Positions 19,869-27,514 of a stretch of DNA of 64,000 nucleotides are shown here, piece after piece. This stretch comes from Thiorhodovibrio frisius. GTDB taxonomy: Bacteria > Pseudomonadota > Gammaproteobacteria > Chromatiales > Chromatiaceae. Numbering within the stretch: position 1 is the first letter of the stretch; every line of letters begins with the position of its first letter. The stretch spans positions 496,001 through 560,000 of the forward strand of contig NZ_CP121471.1 of the NCBI RefSeq assembly GCF_033954835.1, given 5' to 3'. The translations under genes were made by a program, and so were the position numbers. Under the pieces are notes generated by a model. That model was not told where the DNA came from. It saw nothing but the letters and a program-made list of their open reading frames with translations, and did not search any database.

Positions 19869-20696
19869 ATGACCCGCAATCCGCAAACACCCCTAAACCT
19901 GGATATTGCCGACTGCCCGCAAGCCATTGAGATGCTCGAACGGGTGCGCACCGGGCTTGAGCAAGGCATCGCCGGGCAGAGCACCGAGCCCTTATCGCTG
20001 CAATCGCTGAGCGATGACGCCCGGGCACTGGTGTTGGAAGCGCTCGGCGAGGGGGAGATTCGCGCCGAGTTGGATGCCCACAAGGGACACCCTCAGGCCA
20101 TCCTTTACGAAACTCAGCTTACCGGCGTTTGGCGCTGGCAGTTGCTGGATCAGGCAGCGCAAGTGCTGGAGGATTCGCTGGAAGCCGGCGACTGCCCGCA
20201 ACTCATGCGCCACCGCCCCTTTCATGCGGCCAGAGCCCGCATTGGCCGGCCGCAGGATTCTGCCGATAATCTGATGGATGGGGTTGCGGTGCTCGCCGAG
20301 CTTGAGGCTCATCTCGAGCAGCATTTTGACGCCGAGCCAGAGGGCCAGCGCGAAACGACAGTGCGGAACACCAGCGCCACCAGCCCGGCTGCACCATACC
20401 GGCTTAACCTGAGCATGATGCCGCAAAGCCCCGCCGCGCTGGAGCTGATCGATCAGCGTCTAGGTCGCGGGCCAGCCCGGATGACCAACAGCGGCTATGG
20501 TTCCTGCCAGATCGAAGCCACCTCGGTGCGCTGCATCTGGCGCCTCAAGCATTTCGACGACTCCGGCCGCCTGCTGCTCGACAGCCTGGAAATTTGCCTG
20601 GTGCCAACCGCCGTGCTTGCCACGGCCGAGGATCTCGCCGACAGCCACGCACGACTCGGCGAGTTGCTCGCGACCATCGATAGCGGCGCCTGCTAA
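19869..20696 (+). CDS. hupH: Hydrogenase expression/formation protein HupH (HyaF family)
   Basis: 275 residues. The N-terminal part has the family pattern LEALGEGEIRAEL with LTGVWRWQLLD. The C-terminal HupH domain shows NSGYGSCQIEATSVRCIWRLKHFD and VPTAVLATAEDLADS. HyaF/HupH proteins assist small-subunit assembly under oxygen. The start is an ATG 21 bases after hupD without a clear ribosome binding site. It ends the visible operon; no rubredoxin (hupI), hyp genes or hupUV lie in the window. Confidence 0.82.
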   Translation: MTRNPQTPLNLDIADCPQAIEMLERVRTGLEQGIAGQSTEPLSLQSLSDDARALVLEALGEGEIRAELDAHKGHPQAILYETQLTGVWRWQLLDQAAQVLEDSLEAGDCPQLMRHRPFHAARARIGRPQDSADNLMDGVAVLAELEAHLEQHFDAEPEGQRETTVRNTSATSPAAPYRLNLSMMPQSPAALELIDQRLGRGPARMTNSGYGSCQIEATSVRCIWRLKHFDDSGRLLLDSLEICLVPTAVLATAEDLADSHARLGELLATIDSGAC

Positions 20697-20815
20697 ATCG
20701 CAGGCGGTGATGGCGCTTACCTCGCGAAAACCACGTCCGTTGGATCGCAGCGTCAAGCATTTGCGCGACACTCGCCTTATCATTAACACCCAGGGCATCG
20801 TGAATGGCGCGCATC

Positions 20816-21388
20816 CTAGCGAGCTTGCAGATGCTCAAGCACCCGCTCTGCCAGTGTCTTGGCATTGGTCAGCTGGTCGGCCTCGGCGGTGGCGCTGGCA
20901 GAGAGGATGAAATGGTATGGTCCCTGGAAGACCGCCAACTGGCCGATAGAGGTGCCGAAATCCTGCCATCCGGCGCGCTCCCCAATACCTTCGACTGGCG
21001 CCAAGGCGCCTTTGCTCCCCAGCTCGGCAATCAGCCCTGCCTCATAGTCGGCATAGGCCTGCGGAGCCCCCTCTGAACCATGGTGGGGCCTGAGCAAAAG
21101 ACCCGCCGAACGGGTTTGGCTCCCAGCCTCTCCGCTGTAGTTGCACGTGGCGACCCAGAAATCGTCTTTCCCACTGCTGCGTGTCTGTGGCTCGCCTACC
21201 GCGGTCCCGAGAACTGTCTCCACGTCCGCTGCGGTCAGCAGGGTGCAGGCGTCGATTGCGCCAGCGGAGGCCACTGCGGCTGTCTTGTCGCCGCAACCGG
21301 CAGCGAGCAGGCAGGTTGCGACGATCAAGGTCGCCAGCGACAGTCCGCCGAAAGATGGGTGGGGGCATGAATGCTGGCGTGTCGCCAT
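20816..21388 (-). CDS. Lipoprotein of unknown function (DUF3558-like)
   Basis: 190 residues. A signal peptide ends in a lipobox (TCLLAAGC), so the mature protein should be lipid-anchored. The mature part reads DACTLLTAADVETVLG, then a Cys in ATCNYSG. This matches small bacterial lipoproteins with a conserved CTLLT...VLG start and one disulfide. The ATG at 21388 is set by AAGGAG seven bases upstream; a longer frame to 21541 is not supported. It lies between the hup operon and a rearranged region, and its function is unknown. Confidence 0.75.
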   Translation of the reverse strand: MATRQHSCPHPSFGGLSLATLIVATCLLAAGCGDKTAAVASAGAIDACTLLTAADVETVLGTAVGEPQTRSSGKDDFWVATCNYSGEAGSQTRSAGLLLRPHHGSEGAPQAYADYEAGLIAELGSKGALAPVEGIGERAGWQDFGTSIGQLAVFQGPYHFILSASATAEADQLTNAKTLAERVLEHLQAR

Positions 21389-21440
21389 GGTTGCGCTCCT
21401 TGGGGCATTGTCGTCCTGGGAAAGGTATATCTTACAGCGA

Positions 21441-21842
21441 TCCGGGGAGCTAGAGACAACGCACGGAAAATCAGGGCTGGGGATCATTCTCGCGCTCACG
21501 CTGGGGCTGATGGTCCCGCTCGGCATGGTCAGCCAACTCATTCATGAACGCGCCGCGCGCCAAGATGCCGTGGTCAATGAAATCGCCGCCAGTTCCGCCG
21601 GGGCGCAGCGGCTGATCGGCCCCATTCTGGTTTTGCCCTACCAGGAGGAGTACGCAGAGGACTACTGGGAGAAGGAAACCATCGACGGCGAGCTCAAGCG
21701 CGTGTGCCGCACCCGCCAGGTTCGCCTCGACGGCCGCGCCCTGATCATGCCAGCCACTGACCAGATGCAGTTCGACGGCACCACCTCGGTTGTCGGCTTG
21801 ACTGGTATGCGCTGGAGAAAGGCGTCGCTTGAGCCAGGGTAG
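21441..21842 (+). pseudogene. creD-like inner membrane protein remnant
   Basis: The + frame gives LGLMVPLGMVSQLIHERAAR then QRLIGPILVLPYQEEY and RTRQVRLDGRALIMPA, the order and spacing of the CreD N terminus (membrane helix, IxERxxYR, SGPQKLVGPxxxIP). CreD proteins are about 450 residues. Here homology ends after roughly 110 residues at a stop at 21840-21842. No start codon with a ribosome binding site precedes the helix. The IS91-type element follows, so it is probably a decayed copy. Confidence 0.55.
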
Positions 21843-22170
21843 GGCGATGTGACAGGGATGTCGGTTCCAGGTCACGCGGCCTTGGGGCTGCATGACGGAA
21901 AAACAGCTGAAAGTGCTAAGTCGTCTATACTATGGTGACGTGAATGTGAACACCAAAGCATTAGACGCCGCGCTAGACGTTTGCGAGCCGCACCTCCAGC
22001 TCAAAGGTTGCCGCAGGCCACTCGGCGCCGTGCACCGGAGCGAGAACGACGCCAGGGCGGTAAGTTGTCGGTCTAGTTCCCGTGACTGGTTAAAGATTTG
22101 TCTACTGGATGCTGTTTTGGGCACTTCGGTGCGCGAAAACCATTTGATCGACGTGGCGGCGGATCGGCGT

Positions 22171-22243
22171 GCTAGGCAGATTCTATGCTATCGGGGCTAG
22201 GCAGAATCTGTCTAGCACACCTGACCCACATTCTGTCTAGTTA
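22171..22243. repeat. Repeats of CTAGGCAGA(A/T)TCT near the left side of the IS91-type element
   Basis: CTAGGCAGATTCT occurs at 22172-22184. A near-palindrome CTAGGCAGAATCTGTCTAG occurs at 22197-22215, and an inverted half ATTCTGTCTAG at 22230-22240. They lie about 140-200 bases before the recombinase gene. They could be a recombinase-binding end of the element or a footprint of an older insertion. Confidence 0.5.
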
Positions 22244-22378
22244 ACTGTTGAACTAATCCGCTCCGCGGAGCTTCCGGACCTACCGGCCCCGACCCAGACC
22301 TGCCGCTGACAGCGCAATTGCACATTGTCGCCCACACTGAAGACGACCCAATCAGGGTCGTTGACAGAGGGTCTGACG

Positions 22379-23227
22379 ATGACCGCATTACGCCAACGTA
22401 TGATTTCCGCCATGCAGATGCATGGTTTTTCCCCGCGCACCCACCAGAGCTACCTCGCTGCGGTGCGCGATCTCGCCAAATTTACTCGCCGCGCGCCTGA
22501 CACCTTGATGCCGGATGATGTGCAGTGCTACTTCGAGCACTTGGTGCGCGAGCGTGGGCTCGCCCCGGCAAGCGTGCGCCTGTTCTACCATGGCATCCGC
22601 TTTTTCTACCTCCAGGTGCTCAACTGGCCGGCGGTGGATCTGGCCGTCACCCTGCCCAAGCGCCCGCAACGCATACCCGAGCTGCTCACGCGCGAAGAGG
22701 TGGCGGCCATCCTGCGCGCTTGTGCGGATGTGCGCCATCACATGATGCTCAGCCTGTGCTATGGCTGCGGGCTGCGCCTGAACGAAGTGCTGGCGGTTCG
22801 CGTTGGCGATATCGATGGGGAGCGCCGACTGTTGCGCATTGAACAGGGCAAGGGCGCCAAGGACCGCATGGTCCCGCTCTCGCCGACCTTGTTGGCGCAA
22901 CTGCGTGCCTATTGGCGCGCCTATCGCCCGGGCGCGTGGCTGTTTGCCGGACGCGCCGGGACGCGGCTCGCGCCCACCACGCTGCAGAAAGCCTTCACTC
23001 AGGCCAAGCAGCGCGCCGGTGTGCACAAGGTCGGCGGCATCCATGGGCTGCGCCACGCCTATGCCACCCATCAGCTGGCCGCCGGGCTGCCAGTGCAGCG
23101 TCTGCAACGCTTGCTGGGGCATCAGAGCATTCACACCACCCTGCGCTACGTGCATTGGCTGCCGAGCGCGCGCGAGGGTGAAGGCATGCTTGATGTCATT
23201 GCCCAGTTGGAGGCGGCGCATGGCTAA
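22379..23227 (+). CDS. Tyrosine recombinase/integrase of the IS91-type element
   Basis: 282 residues. A SAM-like N-terminal DNA-binding domain (SPRTHQSYLAAVRDLAKF) is followed by a catalytic domain with Arg in CYGCGLRLNEVLAVRVGD, the box GGIHGLRHAYATHQL, LLGHQSIHTTLRYVH, and the nucleophile Tyr in that last motif. It lacks the extra patch between the Arg and HxLRH boxes that marks integron integrases, so it is not IntI. The ATG at 22379 is preferred; the frame begins at 22325. The stop overlaps the transposase start by eight bases. Confidence 0.85.
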   Translation: MTALRQRMISAMQMHGFSPRTHQSYLAAVRDLAKFTRRAPDTLMPDDVQCYFEHLVRERGLAPASVRLFYHGIRFFYLQVLNWPAVDLAVTLPKRPQRIPELLTREEVAAILRACADVRHHMMLSLCYGCGLRLNEVLAVRVGDIDGERRLLRIEQGKGAKDRMVPLSPTLLAQLRAYWRAYRPGAWLFAGRAGTRLAPTTLQKAFTQAKQRAGVHKVGGIHGLRHAYATHQLAAGLPVQRLQRLLGHQSIHTTLRYVHWLPSAREGEGMLDVIAQLEAAHG

Positions 23228-24377
23228 GTCCGCCTCCCTGCAGGTCCTGGTCAACGCGTGTCTTGACGGCCTGGTCGCGACCCAGACCTTGAGCCCGCGT
23301 CAGTGGCAGGTGTGTCACCACGTCCGCGACTGCCGCACCGCGGTCCTCGGCGGATTCGCCTTGCACTGTGATCAGTGCGACGCCGAGGCGCTGTGTTACC
23401 ACGCCTGCCGCGACCGTCACTGCCCGCGCTGCCAGCGCCAAGCCTCCGAGGCATGGTGCGCGCGCCAGCGCGCGGCCTTGCTGCCGGTGACCTATCACCA
23501 TCTGGTCTTCACGCTGCCGTCCGCCCTCAATGGCTGGATCGAGGTCCATCCCAAACAGCTCTATGATCTGCTGTTCGAGACGGTCTGGACCACATTGTCC
23601 GCCTTCGGTGCCAACCCCAAGCGATTGAATGGTCAACTGGGAATGACGGCGGTGCTCCATACCTGGGGACAGACGCTCACCCGGCATGTGCATTTGCATT
23701 GTCTGGTGCCGGGCGGGGCATTCTCCGCCACCGGTCAGTGGCATCCCGCGAAAAGCACCTACCTATTCCCGGTGCGGGCGCTCTCGCGTCACCTGCGTGG
23801 CGGCTTTGTCAGCCGTCTGCGCCAGGCCGTCGCGGCTGGAGAATTGTGCCGGTTAACCGAGCCGCGCGAGATCGACCGCCTGCTCGATACCCTGATGGGC
23901 ACCGAGTGGGTGGTCTTTTCCAAGCCCTGCCTGGCGCGCAGCGAAACCGTCGTCGACTACCTCGGACGCTACAGCCACCGCACCGCGCTGAGCGACAGCC
24001 GCCTACTCAGCTTTGATGGCGAGTCCGTTGAACTCAGCTACAAGGACTACCGCGATGGCGACCAGCGCAAAGTTATGATGCTCTCCGGTGAGGAACTGTT
24101 GCGCCGCTTCCTGCTCCATGTGTTGCCAAAAGGCTTCATGCGCGTTCGCCATTTCGGCTTCCTGGCCAATCGTTGTCGTGCTCAGCGCTTGCCGGCCATC
24201 CGCGCGGCGATCGGCGCGGTGCAAGCGCGTCCCCTTGCCGTCATGACAACTGAGCCGGGCACCACCGGGCACCCGCAACCGTCCAAGCCGTTTGATGGTT
24301 ATCCCTGCCCGAGCTGTCGCGGCGGACAATTGCGGGTGCGCACCGCCTTGGCTCCCAAACGCCGTGATGGAGGATAG
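23220..24377 (+). CDS. IS91-family transposase
   Basis: 385 residues. An N-terminal zinc-binding region (FALHCDQCDAEALCYHACRDRHCPRCQ) leads to the Y1/HUH-type domain with HVHLHCLVPGG and a later conserved block VVDYLGRYSHRTALSD containing the candidate tyrosine. GFLANRC and a C-terminal CPSC follow. It should nick single-stranded DNA at the element's ori end. The ATG at 23220 overlaps the recombinase stop; the frame extends further upstream but inside the recombinase gene. It appears intact. Confidence 0.9.
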   Translation: MAKSASLQVLVNACLDGLVATQTLSPRQWQVCHHVRDCRTAVLGGFALHCDQCDAEALCYHACRDRHCPRCQRQASEAWCARQRAALLPVTYHHLVFTLPSALNGWIEVHPKQLYDLLFETVWTTLSAFGANPKRLNGQLGMTAVLHTWGQTLTRHVHLHCLVPGGAFSATGQWHPAKSTYLFPVRALSRHLRGGFVSRLRQAVAAGELCRLTEPREIDRLLDTLMGTEWVVFSKPCLARSETVVDYLGRYSHRTALSDSRLLSFDGESVELSYKDYRDGDQRKVMMLSGEELLRRFLLHVLPKGFMRVRHFGFLANRCRAQRLPAIRAAIGAVQARPLAVMTTEPGTTGHPQPSKPFDGYPCPSCRGGQLRVRTALAPKRRDGG

Positions 24378-24672
24378 TGCGCGCCGATCACTCGCCCCCT
24401 TCCTTCACCTGCCATGAGAAATGTTTCGGCCCGATCTCGGGTCAGTGCACGCGCTCGCCTCGCGCTCGGAAATCGACTAAACTGAGCGCTAATACACAGC
24501 CCATCTTCCCCCAGGGATGCCACCAAATGCCGTATTTCCCCTCCCGCTGCCGCCCGTGCCGCTGCTTCAGCGCCAACACCACCCCCGCACTTCCGGGGTC
24601 TGACCAATACAATCCCCTAAGAAGCCAGCTCTTGAGCCTCTGCGCCGGAGAGCCCGTGCCAGGATCGGATTA
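24378..24672. other. Non-coding right flank of the IS91-type element
   Basis: No gene is seen in these 295 bases. The hairpin CCCCG-CACTTC-CGGGG at 24583-24598 may belong to the right (ori) end of the element. The base composition is still GC-rich up to about 24660 and then drops sharply into the cassette array. Confidence 0.4.
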
Positions 24673-24767
24673 GTCCAACAGGCATTTATCCATCGGGCGC
24701 TCTCGAGTTCAGCGCAAGATCGGACTCACGGCTTAGCGCCCGATGGATAAATGCTTAATAGTTAGGA
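24673..24767 (+). other. Candidate attC or array-end site with a 20-bp perfect inverted repeat
   Basis: Two 20-base arms, 24682-24701 and 24735-24754, are exact inverted complements around a 33-base loop. GTCCAAC (24673-24679) and GTTAGGA (24761-24767) flank them and resemble attC core sites, but they pair poorly with each other and their spacing to the arms is uneven. It may be the first attC of the array or an unrelated hairpin. Confidence 0.5.
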
Positions 24768-24787
24768 AATTAATTCAACCCTGGCCC

Positions 24788-24814
24788 CATTTAATCGAAT
24801 CGCCATTTAATCGA
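24788..24814 (+). repeat. 11-bp direct repeat before the first cassette gene
   Basis: CATTTAATCGA occurs at 24788-24798 and again at 24804-24814, just upstream of the AAGGAGG ribosome binding site of the gene at 24832. It may be regulatory or a chance duplication. Confidence 0.4.
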
Positions 24815-24831
24815 TAAGGAGGAAATGCAGC

Positions 24832-25584
24832 ATGGATATCATCACTGGACTTATTAACAACTCCATCCAAAGCGCATTGCAATCGGATACCTCCGTTGCT
24901 AATTCCAAGGATAGAACGAATTCAGAGAAGACAAGCAGCTCCGGCTCTCGGATCAGCAATACTACTAATTCAGCCCTGCAGATTAGCGCCCGTGGTCATT
25001 CTATAAGCCTATTGATGCAAGGCGCGAACGAGTTTTTACGCCAAGAACTTGGGCCCAGTTACCTTCCCTTAGCAAGAGGCCAAGCGTTGCTTGACCAAGC
25101 CGTTAGCATGGTAACAGCCAATACCGAAATTGATATAGATGGGCAAGCGTTGAGAAATACCTTGCAGCAAGAACACAACATTCGTGAAACGATACCAAGA
25201 CCTAACCCTTCATCTGATAGTGGAAATGTCTTTGATTTTTTATCGGGAAGCGACAGAGAAGCGTTGGAAGCCGCGTATGATTATGCTGTAGAGAACAACC
25301 TCGATGCTGATGATGTTGAACTGGCAGCCGGGTTACTTGCCAGTGACCGACGACGCCAAGCCGCTATTGCTTCAGGTACAATCTATTTAGTGCATGAGCC
25401 AAGTGAGAATGCAGGCAAGTTTATTCCCCAATCATCAGCTAACTTACCCAATACAGATACTAGCAATCCGCGCCAGTCACTGATTGATCGAGTGACATCC
25501 GGCGACCTATTCAGTAAAAATCCGTTTCTCAACCAGGCGTTATTCATCGAAGCGGCGTTTCGCACCCTGCAATTAAAGAATTAA
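24832..25584 (+). CDS. Cassette-encoded protein of unknown function
   Basis: 250 residues, not recognised. The N-terminal 60 residues are rich in Ser, Thr and Asn. The middle contains a helical segment (ANEFLRQELG, LDQAVSMVTAN), then FDFLSGSDREALEAAYDYAVENN and DADDVELAAGLLASDRRR, which looks like an acidic helical domain. There is no signal peptide or membrane helix. A strong AAGGAGG lies before the ATG. The gene fills the first cassette, ending about 70 bases before attC 25657-25717. Codon use and base composition are AT-richer than the flanking chromosome. Confidence 0.7.
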   Translation: MDIITGLINNSIQSALQSDTSVANSKDRTNSEKTSSSGSRISNTTNSALQISARGHSISLLMQGANEFLRQELGPSYLPLARGQALLDQAVSMVTANTEIDIDGQALRNTLQQEHNIRETIPRPNPSSDSGNVFDFLSGSDREALEAAYDYAVENNLDADDVELAAGLLASDRRRQAAIASGTIYLVHEPSENAGKFIPQSSANLPNTDTSNPRQSLIDRVTSGDLFSKNPFLNQALFIEAAFRTLQLKN

Positions 25585-25656
25585 AGAATTAAAGGAGAAT
25601 TAAAGGGGGCTGGTTGAAATTATTTTTCCAGGCAAAGAATCAACACACGATCAATC

Positions 25657-25717
25657 GCCTAACGATGGCATTCAGCCGAGCGCGCAAATAGCGCGCCGGC
25701 TGATGCTGGCGTTAGGC
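25657..25717 (+). other. attC site
   Basis: Core sites GCCTAAC (25657-25663) and GTTAGGC (25711-25717) are perfect complements. The inner arms pair as CATTCAGCCG against CATCAGCCG, leaving one extra T, the extrahelical base expected of attC. Confidence 0.88.
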
Positions 25718-25753
25718 TACAAGCAACCTTTTTCACATATTCAACAGGATCCT

Positions 25754-26623
25754 ATGATCGAAACCAAGACAGTTCACGTTCGCGGCATTGAATACGCAAT
25801 TACAGATTCGGCAGGTCAAGGCGTTCCAGTAATGCTTGTCCACGGCTGGCCTGATGATAGAACGATATGGAGGCATCAGCAAAAATACCTCAGCGAACTG
25901 GGATATAGAGTTATATCAGTAGATTGGGCTGGTCATGGTGATAGCTCAAAACCGAAAGATATAAGCCGTTATCACATAACTGAGCTTGGCTTAGACACAG
26001 TATTTTTACTCGACGCTCTAAAAATTGATAAAGTTCATTTAATCGCGCACGACTATGGGGCAACGGTTTCTTGGGAGACAGTAGCCAACTATCCAAAAAG
26101 ATTTCAAAGCTTTTGTGCAATTTCTGTAGGGCACGCCGTTGAGATATTACGCGACATTGCTAAAGGCTATTTGTTTGATTATTTATGGCTAATTCTTCAT
26201 GGCATGGATAAAGCGAGTAAGCACTGGTATTTATCTAATGGCGCAAAAAGATTCAAGGAAAAATTTGCCTCTCATCCAGATGCCAACTATATATTGTCAA
26301 AGCTATTAGCTAACAAAGAAACGCTGTTTTGGACGCTCTGGGAACGTGCGAATCCATCATACAACGTCATATATCGGCACTACCTGAAGGGGCAAAAAGA
26401 TAAAAGAATAACGGTTCCGACATTCGCTATTTACAGTAAAGACGACGAATGGATGACAGAAGGTCAGTTAGCGCGTTCCTCTAAATATGTTTCATCCACC
26501 TGGCGGTACGAATGCGTTGAGGGTGGTCACTGGGTGCAGCTCCAAAATCCACGGGAAATTAACGAGCTACTGGAGTCTTGGCTATCTAGCCAATCGGTGA
26601 ATAATGCAAAATTAAAAAACTGA
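25754..26623 (+). CDS. Alpha/beta-hydrolase, epoxide hydrolase/haloalkane dehalogenase type
   Basis: 289 residues. An oxyanion motif HGWPDDRTIW is followed by the nucleophile elbow AHDYGATVSW, where Asp replaces Ser as in epoxide hydrolases and haloalkane or haloacetate dehalogenases. A candidate acid lies in YSKDDEWM and the catalytic His in EGGHWVQLQNP. The substrate is unknown. The ATG at 25754 follows AGGA and lies just after the attC; the ATG at 25703 is inside the attC and is not the start. It is the second cassette gene. Confidence 0.85.
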   Translation: MIETKTVHVRGIEYAITDSAGQGVPVMLVHGWPDDRTIWRHQQKYLSELGYRVISVDWAGHGDSSKPKDISRYHITELGLDTVFLLDALKIDKVHLIAHDYGATVSWETVANYPKRFQSFCAISVGHAVEILRDIAKGYLFDYLWLILHGMDKASKHWYLSNGAKRFKEKFASHPDANYILSKLLANKETLFWTLWERANPSYNVIYRHYLKGQKDKRITVPTFAIYSKDDEWMTEGQLARSSKYVSSTWRYECVEGGHWVQLQNPREINELLESWLSSQSVNNAKLKN

Positions 26624-26683
26624 GACGATCAAAAGAGCCTAAGTTGATTTGGTCTTCTCAAATCGAAGTAAACCGATTAAATC

Positions 26684-26755
26684 GCCTAACACGGTGCTCC
26701 AGCCGAAGCCGGTTTCGCTCTCGCTCAACCGGCTCGGCTGAGCTTAGCGTTGGGC
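26684..26755 (+). other. attC site
   Basis: GCCTAAC (26684-26690) and GTTGGGC (26749-26755) bound a stem AGCCGAAGCCGGTT against AACCGGCTCGGCT with one extra A. The sequence is almost the same as that of the site at 27385-27456. Confidence 0.88.
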
Positions 26756-26777
26756 AATAAAATAAGGAGAAAAGTGC

Positions 26778-26834
26778 ATGGGTGTAGATAATCAAAGGAA
26801 CCAGGGTGGAGTTATTTTCCAGGCAAGTCATTAA
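26778..26834 (+). CDS. 18-codon micro-ORF in a mini-cassette
   Basis: ATG at 26778 with AAGGAG eight bases upstream (26764-26769), then 18 sense codons (MGVDNQRNQGGVIFQASH) and TAA. It is the only reading frame in a cassette of about 155 bases lying between two attC sites. The 3' part of the cassette (26809-26847) resembles the end of the first cassette around 25619-25656. It may be translated, or the cassette may be a deletion derivative. Confidence 0.4.
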   Translation: MGVDNQRNQGGVIFQASH

Positions 26835-26847
26835 CGCAGAATCAATC

Positions 26848-26911
26848 GCCTAACGATGGCCTCCAGTCCGACCACTCACTACGCTCGCGCCAGCTGATGC
26901 TGGCGTTAGGC
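26848..26911 (+). other. attC site
   Basis: GCCTAAC (26848-26854) and GTTAGGC (26905-26911) are perfect complements, with internal GATGGC and AGCTGATGCTGGC similar to the site at 25657. Confidence 0.85.
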
Positions 26912-26926
26912 CACAAAGGTACTATT

Positions 26927-27127
26927 ATGAGAACATTTGAAGAAATTAAGATAGAAATCGAAGCCCTTCCGCATCGTGAATATATGAAACTGATGCACTG
27001 GTTATCTGAGCATGATTGGGAAATGTGGGATGAGGAAATTGAAAAAGATTCTGCTGCCGGAAAATTAGATTTTCTAATAAATGAAGCATTGGAAGAAAAA
27101 GCGAAAGGAATGCTTAGTCAAATTTAA
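26927..27127 (+). CDS. Antitoxin-like protein
   Basis: 66 residues. The pattern EALPHREYMKLMHWLSEHDWEMWDEEIEKDSAAGKLDFLINEALEE, read in parts, is typical of small acidic antitoxins paired with RelE/ParE-type toxins. The ATG at 26927 is outside the attC; the earlier in-frame ATG at 26897 is inside it. The stop and the toxin start share one base (TAATG), so the two are translationally coupled. Confidence 0.75.
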   Translation: MRTFEEIKIEIEALPHREYMKLMHWLSEHDWEMWDEEIEKDSAAGKLDFLINEALEEKAKGMLSQI

Positions 27128-27381
27128 TGCACAAAACCACCACGCGATTTTGGGCTTGCTTATATGCCTTGCCAGAACAAGTGCAGAAACTCGCGCGAAA
27201 GAATTATAAATTACTGAAAGAGAACCCACGCCATCCATCTTTGCGTTTCAAGAAAGTCGGCAAGTTGTGGTCGGCGCGAGTTGGCGGTAATCACCGTGCG
27301 CTTGCGATGGAAGATGATGACGGGTATGTGTGGATCTGGATAGGCACTCACGATGAATATGATTGTTTAATCAACGACTAA
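27127..27381 (+). CDS. RelE/ParE-type toxin
   Basis: 84 residues, basic. LPEQVQKLARKNYKLL, HPSLRFKKVGKLWSARVGGNHRAL and WIWIGTHDEYDCLI follow the RelE/ParE fold order, with Arg and His residues typical of the active face and a terminal HDEYD. It probably inhibits translation or gyrase when free of its antitoxin; which one cannot be told from sequence. Such pairs are thought to stabilise cassette arrays. Confidence 0.8.
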   Translation: MHKTTTRFWACLYALPEQVQKLARKNYKLLKENPRHPSLRFKKVGKLWSARVGGNHRALAMEDDDGYVWIWIGTHDEYDCLIND

Positions 27382-27384
27382 CTG

Positions 27385-27456
27385 GCCTAACACGGTGCTC
27401 CAGCCGAAGCCGGTTTCGCTCTCGCTCAACCGGCTCGGCTGAGCATGGCGTTCGGT
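27385..27456 (+). other. attC site
   Basis: GCCTAAC (27385-27391) and GTTCGGT (27450-27456) flank arms identical to those of the site at 26684. The right core has one mismatch to GTTRRRY. Confidence 0.85.
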
Positions 27457-27514
27457 CTAAAAGGACTCGAATAGAGGCGGTCGTATACATGTTTCGAGAT
27501 AAGGCAATACAAAT

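Larger units (their letters stand above)
22172..24610 (+). mobile_element. IS91-family-type element with tyrosine recombinase and Y1-type transposase (limits approximate)
   Basis: Two overlapping genes, a tyrosine recombinase and an IS91-type zinc-binding transposase, form one unit. The left limit is placed at the CTAGGCAGA repeats. The right limit is placed after the hairpin CCCCG-N6-CGGGG at 24583-24598, which could be part of an ori end. IS91 elements transpose by rolling circle and lack terminal inverted repeats, so the exact ends cannot be fixed from one copy. Confidence 0.6.

Noticed and set aside
22379-23227. The tyrosine recombinase as the integron integrase (IntI) of the cassette array
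   Set aside because: The spacing between the Arg box and the HGLRH box is too short for the IntI-specific patch, and the gene overlaps an IS91-type transposase gene, the usual partner of this recombinase type.
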